Virus record (IMG/VR): IMGVR_UViG_3300009103_000149
Span: 1-24,324 of that record
Reading direction: 5' to 3' (one strand)
Origin: a virus
DNA length: 24,324 bases
Shown here: piece by piece, positions 16,334 through 22,808 of the stretch
How positions within the stretch are numbered: the stretch's first letter is position 1
Layout of the letters: each line of letters opens with the position of its first letter
Made by a program: the position numbers and the translations under genes
The notes under the pieces: generated by a model
Databases searched by the model: none
What the model was told of the DNA's origin: nothing
Seen by the model: only the letters and a program-made list of their open reading frames with translations

Positions 16334-16696
16334 ATGAAACTACACAATAAAACCAAACACTTCCTCAAGTTCCATAGGGCTAATCCAAAAGTATACTCCC
16401 TGTTTTGTCGGATCACTTTTCAAGCCATGAACAAGGGTCTGAAAAACTTTGGATCGTCAGCGGTATTTGAAATCATACGATGGGAAACAAGTATGGTTAA
16501 AAATACAACTAGTCAAACACTATGTAATTCTTTCAAACCCTACTACGCTAGGTTGTTTGAAATGCAATATCCAATACACGCCGGATATTTTAGAAATAAA
16601 CTTTCGGTTGCCGATGAATTGCTCGATATGCCGGTGGATATAGATGGAGATATTGAATACTCTCAAGGTGAGCAGCAACTTAAACTTGCGTATTAA
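16334..16696 (+). CDS. Conserved phage replication-region protein, unknown function
   Basis: A 120-aa protein with patterns I associate with small phage proteins near replication genes: FHRANPKVYSLF near residue 13, AVFEIIRWE near 43, and FKPYYARLFEMQYP followed by AGYFRNK. No catalytic motif or membrane segment is seen. It lies 1 bp after the DNA polymerase and 5 bp before the primase, with an AT-rich leader and no SD. The function is not established; an accessory role in replication is inferred only from position. Confidence 0.7.
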   Translation: MKLHNKTKHFLKFHRANPKVYSLFCRITFQAMNKGLKNFGSSAVFEIIRWETSMVKNTTSQTLCNSFKPYYARLFEMQYPIHAGYFRNKLSVADELLDMPVDIDGDIEYSQGEQQLKLAY

Positions 16697-16701
16697 GTAA
16701 A

Positions 16702-17574
16702 ATGCCAATCCAAATACCCGTCGATACCGTTCCTTGCCCTCCATCTGGTGAAGGCGTACACAAATGGGTTTACCATGTTTGTTGCGTTTTCCTAGATGCC
16801 GGGGTAGAGGAGGCAGAAGTTGAGAAATATTGCGAGGAACATGCCACTCGTGCCTTACAAATAAACGAAGTATCCAACGCATGTGCCTCCATAAGAAAAA
16901 CGGGAATCAAGAAACGCCTCAAATGGGACAAACCCGAACCCGAATATATCAAGTTCGTCAAGCGAACAGCCAAGGGAGGCTTATACCAATCCCTACTCAA
17001 CCGATTCACCCTATCACGGGCTGAAGAGATAAACTGCTTCGAGACATTAAAACTTCTATTCCCCGATGATATTGCCTCTGGAAACTGGTCATTGCTTTGT
17101 TGTGGAGCTAGTCAATCCGACTTTAGAACTGCCCCACTAACTTTCTTCAAGGACAAATGCCAAGACCTACAGTTTATTGTACCCTCCCCCATGTCTAGCG
17201 TTTGGGGAGTAAACCAAAGCGGTGAAAGAAGTATGCATACCCTCGACAACACGGGGCCAAGAAAATATTTGGTCGTGGAATATGATAGAGGGGAACATGC
17301 CGATCATGCCGCATTCCTACATAACCTCCATAGGTTAATTCCAATAACAATGGTAGTCTATTCAGGGAACAAATCCCTCCACGGTTGGTTCAATGTGGAA
17401 AACCTTCCACTACCTAAACAAATTAGTTTCTTTAGAGAAGCAACCAGACTAGGAGCAGACACAGCAACATGGAACAAATCCCTGTTTGTCAGAATGCCAG
17501 ACGGTAGAAGACACAACGGTAAACGCCAAAGAATTCTACTGTTTAACCATCCACAATATTATACCCCTATCTAA
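16702..17574 (+). CDS. Archaeo-eukaryotic primase (PrimPol-like)
   Basis: A 290-aa protein. The C-terminal half has the AEP catalytic motifs: YLVVEYD (Glu193, Asp195), SGNKSLHGWF (221-230, with the S-x-H element Ser225/His227), then GADTATWNKSLFVRMPDGRR (Asp253, Arg264). The first motif has Glu where many AEPs have Asp. The N-terminal 70 residues form a Cys-containing helical region starting PCPPSGEGVHKW, similar to helical domains accompanying phage primases. It should make primers for the upstream PolA. The helicase that often shares a chain with such primases is here a separate gene 8 bp downstream, so the two probably act as a complex. No SD. Confidence 0.8.
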   Translation: MPIQIPVDTVPCPPSGEGVHKWVYHVCCVFLDAGVEEAEVEKYCEEHATRALQINEVSNACASIRKTGIKKRLKWDKPEPEYIKFVKRTAKGGLYQSLLNRFTLSRAEEINCFETLKLLFPDDIASGNWSLLCCGASQSDFRTAPLTFFKDKCQDLQFIVPSPMSSVWGVNQSGERSMHTLDNTGPRKYLVVEYDRGEHADHAAFLHNLHRLIPITMVVYSGNKSLHGWFNVENLPLPKQISFFREATRLGADTATWNKSLFVRMPDGRRHNGKRQRILLFNHPQYYTPI

Positions 17575-17582
17575 AAACCTGT

Positions 17583-18869
17583 ATGTTTAAGAAAGTCGAA
17601 GTAGAACATAGAATCCAGATTCCAATCTGGTTCTTTCCACAAAATGAAAAATATTATGTGGAGAACGAGCTACAAGAGTATGTGCCGTACACTAAAACAA
17701 CTCTAAAGCTAATCCTAAAATCATTTGGCCTACGAGGTAGAGCGCACGATGACGAACTCTTGTCACCAATTGACTCCCTAATTGCCGATGTATCCTACAC
17801 CAAATCCGTAGCCTATGCGGGACGGCTCGCCGGGATAAGGAGAGGATGCTACCTGATGAACGGCAAGAGAGTTTTAGTAACTGCCGATCCAACAATAATC
17901 GAAGGGAAAAAAGGCCAAACACCCATAATTGAGTCCGTTGTAAAGCAATTATTCCAAATAGGAGAAGTAGACCAACGACCTCGCATCTATGGATGGCTCA
18001 AAATGGCCCGTAAAGCCATGCTAGAGGGTTTTCCAATGCCGGGACAGGCACTAGTCCTAGCTGGGCCTAGAAACGCCGGGAAAAACTTATTCCAAGACAT
18101 TATCACAGAGATGCTTGGAGGCAGGGCAGAAAAACCCTACCGCTACATGGTTGGCAGAAGCGAATTCAACGGCGACCTATTCGGGGCCGAACACCTATGC
18201 ATAGCCGATGAAGTGCCTTTCTATGACATGCCTTCCAGACGAGTTTTTGGTTCCAAAATCAAAGACATTTGCGTAAACTCACTCCAGAGTTGTCACGGTA
18301 AACATAAGGAAGCCCTAACCCTCTTCCCACTCTGGCGACTCTCCATAAGCGTCAATGATGAAGCCGAAAACCTCGTCATGCTCCCCCCTCTAGAGGAGTC
18401 TATCGAAGATAAAATTATGCTGCTCAAAGTAAGCAGGGCCATTATGCCCATGCCCTCCGATAGCCCTCAACATAGGATGGAATTTTGGGATGCCGTTCGT
18501 GCCGAAATACCTAGTTTTATCCATTTTGTGGAGAACTATGAAATTCCAGAAGAGTTGAAGGAGTCTAGGTTTGGCATCCAAGCATTCCAACATCCAGAAC
18601 TGGTTGAAGTACTCAAAGAGATGACTCACGAAAACCGCCTAATGGAGCTTATGCAGATCATTGTAATTCCAGAAAATGGGGTCTGGAAAGGGTCTTTAGA
18701 GCAGCTTGAAACCCAACTTTTAGAGGACTCCACATACAAAAGACAATTGGAGAAGCTACTTTACTATCCAACTGCCCTTATGACTTATATGAGGAGGCTC
18801 CAAAAGACTATGCCAGAACGAGTTAAGGCCGTTAAATTCCAAGGGAAAAGACAATGGGAGTTGAAATAA
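17583..18869 (+). CDS. SF3-type (D5-like) replicative helicase
   Basis: A 428-aa ATPase. Walker A is GPRNAGKN (161-168), Walker B LCIADE (205-210), and the SF3 motif C/sensor is RLSISVNDE (252-260). Asn after GK is typical of superfamily 3 phage helicases. The N-terminal 130 residues contain no clear domain; the C-terminal 140 residues are helical and end with KFQGKRQWELK. It would unwind DNA at the fork with the AEP primase encoded just upstream. Its stop overlaps a 10-codon ORF (TAATG at 18867-18871), and the inverted repeat at 18871 begins immediately after it. Confidence 0.85.
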   Translation: MFKKVEVEHRIQIPIWFFPQNEKYYVENELQEYVPYTKTTLKLILKSFGLRGRAHDDELLSPIDSLIADVSYTKSVAYAGRLAGIRRGCYLMNGKRVLVTADPTIIEGKKGQTPIIESVVKQLFQIGEVDQRPRIYGWLKMARKAMLEGFPMPGQALVLAGPRNAGKNLFQDIITEMLGGRAEKPYRYMVGRSEFNGDLFGAEHLCIADEVPFYDMPSRRVFGSKIKDICVNSLQSCHGKHKEALTLFPLWRLSISVNDEAENLVMLPPLEESIEDKIMLLKVSRAIMPMPSDSPQHRMEFWDAVRAEIPSFIHFVENYEIPEELKESRFGIQAFQHPELVEVLKEMTHENRLMELMQIIVIPENGVWKGSLEQLETQLLEDSTYKRQLEKLLYYPTALMTYMRRLQKTMPERVKAVKFQGKRQWELK

Positions 18870-18870
18870 T

Positions 18871-18961
18871 GGACGGCAAGGACGCCAAATCTGGAGTTTA
18901 AAGGTGGAAAAAGTAGGTATAAAACGACTGGCATTCTTCAAAATTGGCGTCCTTGGCGTCC
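18871..18961 (+). repeat. Inverted repeat built from 9-bp tandem units
   Basis: The left arm GGACGGCAAGGACGCCAA (18871-18888) and right arm TTGGCGTCCTTGGCGTCC (18944-18961) are complementary at 17 of 18 positions, with 55 bp between. Each arm is two copies of a 9-bp unit (GGACGCCAA, or its reverse TTGGCGTCC). Between them is a possible -10 box TATAAA at 18918-18923. The next gene encodes an RHH-like protein, so this may be its operator; an origin-like iteron role or an RNA hairpin are alternatives. Confidence 0.7.
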
Positions 18962-18994
18962 ACTCTGGAAGACCAGACGAGAGAATTTTGGAAC

Positions 18995-19243
18995 ATGAGT
19001 GAAACAAAAACAAACCAAGTAATATTGTCGGACTCCTCACATGCGAAGCTAGTTGAAGGAGTGGAACGGTTGAAGACCTTCATAGGTATTTCGGTATCTG
19101 AAAGTGAGCTTTTGGATATGTTGATAGACAACTATTTGCGGTCTTATCTAGATAAGTATGTGGAAAAATCGCATGAGCTAGTTGATTTGAAAGCCCGTAT
19201 GGAAAAACTGGAGGGAGCAGGGTATAGGGCTTTTGAACTTTAG
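18995..19243 (+). CDS. Second ribbon-helix-helix-like regulator
   Basis: An 82-aa protein from ATG 18995 with a weak purine-rich leader. A strand (NQVILS), a helix (SSHAKLVEGVERLKTF) and a helix beginning at ISVSESELLDMLIDNYL match the RHH layout, including the Ser-x-Ser-Glu-Leu start of the second helix. A charged coiled-coil tail follows (HELVDLKARMEKLEG) that could mediate oligomerisation. It is flanked upstream by a 9-bp-unit inverted repeat and downstream by tandem 10-bp palindromes, which fits an autoregulated DNA-binding protein. The fold is inferred by eye. Confidence 0.5.
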   Translation: MSETKTNQVILSDSSHAKLVEGVERLKTFIGISVSESELLDMLIDNYLRSYLDKYVEKSHELVDLKARMEKLEGAGYRAFEL

Positions 19244-19265
19244 ACTAGGAAGAGAATCCATGTGG

Positions 19266-19286
19266 GCATTAATGCAGCATTTATGC
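19266..19286 (+). promoter_or_regulatory. Two tandem 10-bp palindromes, candidate operator
   Basis: GCATTAATGC (19266-19275, perfect palindrome) and GCATTTATGC (19277-19286, near-palindrome) are separated by one base, an 11-bp period of about one helical turn. ATTA follows, so TAATGCA and TGCATTA can also pair around a 7-nt loop. It lies 22 bp after the RHH-like gene and upstream of the nucleotide-metabolism genes. Confidence 0.5.
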
Positions 19287-19297
19287 ATTACTGGAAA

Positions 19298-19497
19298 TCT
19301 GACTCTTAAATGAAACCAATTAAAGGTCAGAAAAATTTTGGTAGGACAATCCAGCAACAAGGTTGGACACTACCATCCCCGGTTTTAGTTAGCGTCAGTT
19401 AAACTATAAAACTTAACCCGGTAGTTAGAAAGGCTACCATATGTTTTTGGTTTAGGGACAGACTGGGCAACACCGTTAGCTGATACTGGGGAGAATT
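19298..19497 (+). other. Structured non-coding stretch upstream of nucleotide genes
   Basis: No convincing ORF is present in the 254 bp between 19244 and 19497. Several hairpins can be drawn: TCTGAC/GTCAGA (19298-19303 with 19326-19331); TGGTAG/CTACCA (19339-19344 with 19370-19375) enclosing CCAGC/GTTGG; GTTTTAGTT with AACTATAAAAC (19382-19390 with 19402-19412, 2-nt bulge); GGTAG/CTACC (19420-19424 with 19434-19438). The stretch ends with a strong SD (GGGGAG) 4 bp before ATG 19498. It may be a long 5' leader or small RNA; no known family is recognised. Confidence 0.35.
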
Positions 19498-19746
19498 ATG
19501 AGAAGTAAAACAAGAGTATTGAGATATATGACAGACGAACAAATAAGAGATGCAGGGTTGACCGCATTTAAATTGCGAGCAGCAGAGAAATTCAACATGG
19601 GAATCAAAGAGCATAATCCAAATGGAGATAAAGGTTTAATTAAGATGACCGACTTGCAGCGGATTAAAGCGGCCCAAGAGGAGTGTATGGATTTATGGTT
19701 TTACCTATACACGATGGAGCTTGCTGCTTTAAAGGGAGGAGCCTAG
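19498..19746 (+). CDS. Small MazG-like / all-alpha NTP pyrophosphatase-like protein
   Basis: An 82-aa helical protein with a strong SD (GGGGAG). The segment EHNPNGDKGLIKM followed by AAQEECMDLWFYLYTMEL resembles the core of very small phage MazG-like proteins, where the E-E-x-x-D motif (here EECMD) binds metal and nucleoside triphosphate. It is shorter than classic MazG, and the second E-x-x-D pair is not evident, so activity is uncertain. Its stop overlaps the GTG start of dCMP deaminase, consistent with joint control of the nucleotide pool. Confidence 0.45.
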   Translation: MRSKTRVLRYMTDEQIRDAGLTAFKLRAAEKFNMGIKEHNPNGDKGLIKMTDLQRIKAAQEECMDLWFYLYTMELAALKGGA

Positions 19747-20162
19747 TGGAACCGAAGTATGCTAGACTATCTTGGGAGGAGTATGCCCTGCAATTAGCTA
19801 CGGCAGCAGCGGCAAGGAGTGAAGACCCATACGAGAGGGTTGGTGCTTGCGTGTTGAGGCTGGACTATTCGGTAGCTGGAGTTGGGTATAACGGTGCGCC
19901 TACTGGAGTAGAAATAGATTGGAGTGACCGGGATAGACGGCGCGAGAGGGTTGTTCATGCGGAGGTTAATGCTTTGAGGTATGTCCGGCCTGACGAGGGG
20001 TATATTCTAGCGAGTACTTTAATGCCGTGTCAGGATTGTATGAGAACAGCAGCCGCCTTTGGAATTGAGAGGATAGTTTATCGAGAGGTTTATTCCAAAG
20101 ACGAGACTGCTATTTCTCTGGCTGAAGAATTCGGGATAGCTTTGGAGCGGCTACCTGATTAA
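19746..20162 (+). CDS. Deoxycytidylate (dCMP) deaminase
   Basis: A 138-aa enzyme converting dCMP to dUMP, the precursor for dTMP. Zinc-site motifs are complete: VHAEVNAL (His71, Glu73) and LMPCQDCMRTA (Cys95, Cys98); the substrate-loop YNGAPTG (48-54) is typical of the family. GTG 19746 is chosen because GGGAGG lies 6-11 bp upstream and the codon overlaps the previous stop (TAGTG); the longer open frame upstream would run through the MazG-like gene. The 3' end overlaps a convergent leftward gene by 12 bp. Confidence 0.92.
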   Translation: MEPKYARLSWEEYALQLATAAAARSEDPYERVGACVLRLDYSVAGVGYNGAPTGVEIDWSDRDRRRERVVHAEVNALRYVRPDEGYILASTLMPCQDCMRTAAAFGIERIVYREVYSKDETAISLAEEFGIALERLPD

Positions 20163-20342
20163 CGGGTAGACTGTTTTCCCCTTGGATGGTAGGCGTTTAA
20201 TATCCTCACGAACTAAATTCTTAACCCTCCTCTCAAGGTCATCTAGATACTCGTTGGATATTATCGTGAACTTATGGGCGCGAGCGGTTTCTGCTATGGC
20301 CTTGAACTCTATTTTGCATTGTTTTCTGTTCCAGATACTCAT
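20151..20342 (-). CDS. Small leftward protein, unknown
   Basis: A 63-aa basic, helical protein. The middle part (ISNEYLDDLERRVKNLV) and the end (RLPSKGKTVYPLI) vaguely resemble histone-fold-like small proteins, but this is weak. It is last in the leftward cassette, 19 bp after the stop of the 83-aa gene, and its 3' end overlaps dCMP deaminase convergently. No SD; the leader is A-rich. Confidence 0.5.
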   Translation of the reverse strand: MSIWNRKQCKIEFKAIAETARAHKFTIISNEYLDDLERRVKNLVREDIKRLPSKGKTVYPLIR

Positions 20343-20361
20343 CGTTTAATTTTGTTTTGGG

Positions 20362-20613
20362 TTAATAGCCTAGTTCTTTCCTGTCAAATTTGTAGTCAAG
20401 GTCGGCATCGTCCCATTGCCTGACTAGTTCGTCAAACTCCGCTGGGGGTAAGCCGGACAATTGCTGTAGGGAATTAAACTTCATACCGTAGCGACAGCGT
20501 AACTTGTGGCAGATGTTTCCTAGTGCGATTCCGTCCCTTTCCATAGACAGTTGATGGCACAACTTTTCGTAGTCTTCTTTGGTTTGTCTTTCTGGTTCTT
20601 TGAAATGTAACAT
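20362..20613 (-). CDS. Small leftward protein, unknown
   Basis: An 83-aa acidic, helical protein. Two Cys lie near residues 19 and 35, and the C-terminal half reads NSLQQLSGLPPAEFDELVRQW, a possible short protein-interaction helix pair. No family is recognised. Its ATG is 5 bp after the U-tract of a leftward intrinsic terminator, so expression from upstream would need read-through, or a separate start of transcription. It shares the leftward direction with the 63-aa gene downstream. Confidence 0.55.
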   Translation of the reverse strand: MLHFKEPERQTKEDYEKLCHQLSMERDGIALGNICHKLRCRYGMKFNSLQQLSGLPPAEFDELVRQWDDADLDYKFDRKELGY

Positions 20614-20618
20614 GATTT

Positions 20619-20651
20619 AAAAAAATTGCCGTGCATCAAGGGCGGCACGGC
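20619..20651 (-). terminator. Leftward intrinsic terminator
   Basis: On the minus strand, GCCGTGC and GCACGGC (plus positions 20645-20651 and 20628-20634) form a 7-bp GC-rich stem with a 10-nt loop, then two bases and a run of seven U (20625-20619). It follows the membrane-peptide stop by 11 bp. Confidence 0.85.
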
Positions 20652-20662
20652 TCGCCCGTTTG

Positions 20663-20740
20663 CTATAGCCAGCCAAACCAGCTTGCAAGGATTATCCCCA
20701 CAAACCAAATCAGGAAGCTATACCCCAACACTATCATCAT
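20663..20740 (-). CDS. 25-aa single-span membrane peptide (leftward)
   Basis: A 25-codon minus-strand ORF that is strongly hydrophobic and Trp-rich (MMIVLGYSFLIWFVGIILAS at the start, then WFGWL). AAGGA sits about 5 bp before the double Met start. It overlaps the end of the Cys-rich gene by 23 bp, and an intrinsic terminator follows 11 bp after its stop. SD plus terminator placement argues that it is a real gene. Function unknown; a toxin-like, holin-like or superinfection-exclusion micropeptide are possibilities. Confidence 0.55.
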   Translation of the reverse strand: MMIVLGYSFLIWFVGIILASWFGWL

Positions 20741-21449
20741 TGTTTCCTTGTCTACTTTCGTTTTTTATCCTTTCGTTTATCACTTTTTTCCTTGTGCCAT
20801 GAGCCGGAAAGCCCACAACAAAATTTCTGTTTTTGTTCTGGCAAATTTTACAGGATAGGCAATTGATTTGTGGGTTGTAGGTTGCTGGGCATACCATGAC
20901 GGTTTTACCTTTTGGAGTAGTGGTGCAGAGTGTGGAGCTAGTCGGCACAACAACTACAGCGGGAGCAATCTTCCAAGCGGTTTTTGTGTCCGCTTCGGCT
21001 AGACTGTCAGCGGATAGATTGATTGTGAAATTTGTGTTGGAATTGATCCAGCCAACGAGGGCTTTTTCTCCCGGTAGCGAGAGGGGTTTGTGAGTGTAGG
21101 TGAAGCCCCGCGCCTCGCCGTTTGCGAGAGCTAATTCCAGCGTGAGTTTAAGGTCTAGCTTGTCGCCGTCCCCCGGCAAGTCACCGGCTACGGCGTACCG
21201 CCACAACGACCCAGCAGGGATGCCCCGTATTTCGTCCAGAAACACCCTCCAAGGGGTTTTTGTAGCGTTCCAATGGTAGGACACCGGCCCTTGCTCTGCG
21301 TAACACCCTGCCCCCCGTAGGGGGCAAGATGGAGGGCATGTTTTTTTCTCGGCATAGACGGCTGGCATCGGGCCGAGTTTGCGGTTTGTGGATCGTGCCA
21401 CAAACTTGACTAGCGGAGCCACTTCGGTGTTCTCCTTGTTTGTCGGCAT
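20718..21449 (-). CDS. Cys-rich phage protein, putative Fe-S or zinc protein (DUF7227/Gp37-like)
   Basis: 243 aa from ATG 21449. A GTG at 21422 (codon 10) has a far better SD (AAGGAG about 9 bp before it) and may be the true start. The N-terminal cluster CPPSCPLRGAGC (Cys38, Cys42, Cys49) and C-terminal cluster with Cys187, Cys197, Cys200 and Cys203 look like metal ligands. Between them are strand-like segments ending in small motifs (VAGDLPGDGD, GFTYTHKP, NFTINLSADS, AVVVVPT), as in a TIM-barrel or radical-SAM-like fold. The Cys spacing is not the classical CX3CX2C. It resembles phage/plasmid proteins near the DUF7227 or Gp37/Gp68 groups; the name is tentative and no reaction can be assigned. 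Confidence 0.6.
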   Translation of the reverse strand: MPTNKENTEVAPLVKFVARSTNRKLGPMPAVYAEKKTCPPSCPLRGAGCYAEQGPVSYHWNATKTPWRVFLDEIRGIPAGSLWRYAVAGDLPGDGDKLDLKLTLELALANGEARGFTYTHKPLSLPGEKALVGWINSNTNFTINLSADSLAEADTKTAWKIAPAVVVVPTSSTLCTTTPKGKTVMVCPATYNPQINCLSCKICQNKNRNFVVGFPAHGTRKKVINERIKNESRQGNNDDSVGV

Positions 21450-21580
21450 CCTGTCTCGTGAATGCCTTTTTGGTTGCCGAAACGAAACACCCGGTTTTGT
21501 GGATACGCCATTGGCACAAACCGCTTTTTTTGGGTGGGTGTTGTGTGTTTAGCTTTTCGGAGTTTCTTTTTCTGTTTCAT
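21410..21580 (-). CDS. Possible 56-aa basic protein
   Basis: A minus-strand ORF starting 3 bp after the U-tract of the DUF932 terminator. It is very basic (MKQKKKLRKAK start) and ends by overlapping the Cys-rich gene start region; with the GTG 21422 start the overlap is only 13 bp. No SD. It fills an otherwise empty 180-bp gap, but there is no homology evidence, so it may be chance. Confidence 0.3.
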   Translation of the reverse strand: MKQKKKLRKAKHTTPTQKKRFVPMAYPQNRVFRFGNQKGIHETGCRQTRRTPKWLR

Positions 21581-21583
21581 GTT

Positions 21584-21621
21584 AAAAAAAAAAGGCCGGA
21601 CGGGAAAAGCCCCGCCCGGCC
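21584..21621 (-). terminator. Leftward intrinsic terminator after DUF932 gene
   Basis: On the minus strand GGCCGGGCGGG pairs with CCCGTCCGGCC over 11 bp (one G-U) with a 6-nt loop, followed directly by ten U (plus 21593-21584). It begins 7 bp after the DUF932 stop. Textbook form. Confidence 0.95.
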
Positions 21622-21628
21622 CGGTGTT

Positions 21629-22492
21629 TTAGTCTAGTTCTGCCAGTTCGATCTCGGCAGCGTTGTCGATCTCCTGCCCCCGCTCGGCCCGGTATCGGTC
21701 GTGCGCGGTCACATCAACCCACTTGACGCCGCAAACTGCGTCCAGTTCTTTGTGCAGTTTTTGGGTGCGGACGCACATTTCTTGCGGCGGCACTCGTTTC
21801 AGCGTTTGGGTAACAGCGTTGAACAGATTCCACACTTTGGAGTCCGTTTCGTGTTCGTGTGTCGGCTTTAGGTACTCATCGCAAACCGACACAATATGAT
21901 TAGGAGCCAGACACCCCTCACGGGCCAGATTCACCACTTTTTCGTGTAGTGTGCTGCAATCCAGTTCGTGCGCTTTGTAGGCGTCGATCCGTTGATCTTG
22001 GAACTTGAACGCCTCGCTTATTTTAGACACCGCTTCGGTGATTAATCCCGGCAGTTTTGTCAGGATGTTTTTTGTGTGCCGGTGTTGTGCTGAAACATCG
22101 CCTGAAAACGACAGATTGTCGCAGACCATGACCTTGGCCCCGGCAGCAAGACCAGCCGCAAACGACTTGTCTAATGAGTTACGGAGGCCAAGCAGCCTTT
22201 TGTATCCCTTGGCGTTTCCGTTGCCATCGATGTTGTTGCCTTCGATCTCCATCAGGCCAAAGAATCTGGCCCCGTTTGGAGTGACCCCGAATTGACGGTT
22301 GACAACCGAAAAGCCCTGATTCAACAGGCTTTGCTCGGTATAGCGCACAAGGAATTCATGCTCTATGGGTTGCCAGACTGTCATGCCGCCGTTTTTCCTT
22401 GGCGTTTCTATGGCTTCAGGAGTGGGCAAATCCTTGATGGCTTCGCGTTCAATCTCCTTGGCCCCACAATGCAACATCAATCCAAGGCTCAT
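21629..22492 (-). CDS. DUF932 family protein
   Basis: A 287-aa protein matching the DUF932 pattern of phage and plasmid proteins: RYTEQSLLNQGFSVV near residue 50, then LGLRNSLDKSFAAGLAAGAK and VMVCDNLSF at about residues 106-133. The C-terminal half is helical. Molecular function of the family is not established; it often occurs on mobile elements near replication or anti-defence genes. The start overlaps the preceding 61-aa gene by 4 bp and the gene ends in a strong terminator. The GC-rich codon choice here differs from the AT-rich virion genes. Confidence 0.8.
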   Translation of the reverse strand: MSLGLMLHCGAKEIEREAIKDLPTPEAIETPRKNGGMTVWQPIEHEFLVRYTEQSLLNQGFSVVNRQFGVTPNGARFFGLMEIEGNNIDGNGNAKGYKRLLGLRNSLDKSFAAGLAAGAKVMVCDNLSFSGDVSAQHRHTKNILTKLPGLITEAVSKISEAFKFQDQRIDAYKAHELDCSTLHEKVVNLAREGCLAPNHIVSVCDEYLKPTHEHETDSKVWNLFNAVTQTLKRVPPQEMCVRTQKLHKELDAVCGVKWVDVTAHDRYRAERGQEIDNAAEIELAELD

Positions 22493-22674
22493 GCTGTTTT
22501 TGCTCCTTTCAGGTTGATGTTGATGTACTGTCCAAACTCCCGCCCATATTGGGAAATCAGCCGCTTTTCGGCTGGCGTTAGTTTGTTGTTTGGTAAGTAA
22601 GGGTATTCGTCTAAAAACGAATCCTCTTCGGTTTTCGTCATTGGCCGACTTTGCGGCTTTTTAGTAGTACTCAT
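22489..22674 (-). CDS. Small first gene of the leftward cassette
   Basis: A 61-aa hydrophilic protein. The N-terminal 15 residues are Lys/Thr/Pro-rich and likely disordered; the rest reads LTPAEKRLISQYGREFGQYI, a helix pair. SD AAGGAG lies about 10 bp before ATG. Its TGA overlaps the DUF932 ATG by 4 bp, so the two are co-translated. No family is recognised. Confidence 0.7.
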   Translation of the reverse strand: MSTTKKPQSRPMTKTEEDSFLDEYPYLPNNKLTPAEKRLISQYGREFGQYININLKGAKTA

Positions 22675-22808
22675 GTTTTTTTATCTCCTTATCCGCAAGT
22701 AAAACAAGCGGAACACCCCCACGACACCCCTAACCGGCGGCTTGGTCAATCTTTTTTTTGCTTTTTTTATTCCTTGCGAGCAGAGCAGGGGAGTGGATTA
22801 TTCAGGGC
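22675..22808. promoter_or_regulatory. Divergent intergenic region between leftward and rightward units
   Basis: 134 bp between two divergent starts, so it should hold promoters for both directions. On the minus strand a TTGACC box lies at plus 22741-22746, but no convincing -10 follows. CCGC and GCGG (22692-22695 and 22707-22710) can pair. Two long T runs occur near 22750-22769. No promoter can be fixed by eye. Confidence 0.35.

Noticed and set aside
18869-18901. 10-codon ORF overlapping the helicase stop (TAATG)
   Set aside because: Too short and fully contained in the inverted-repeat arm and the bases after it; the overlap may be chance.
19260-19313. 17-codon ORF in the gap before the MazG-like gene
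   Set aside because: No SD, ordinary composition, and it covers the tandem palindromes, which explain the sequence better.
20151-20169. CTACC/GGTAG hairpin at the convergent gene ends as a bidirectional terminator
   Set aside because: The stem is only 5 bp and lies within both coding ends, and U-runs are weak.
21181-21519. 112-aa minus-strand frame over the Cys-rich gene
   Set aside because: It is a shadow of the 243-aa gene in another frame, with Arg/Pro-rich, non-protein-like composition.
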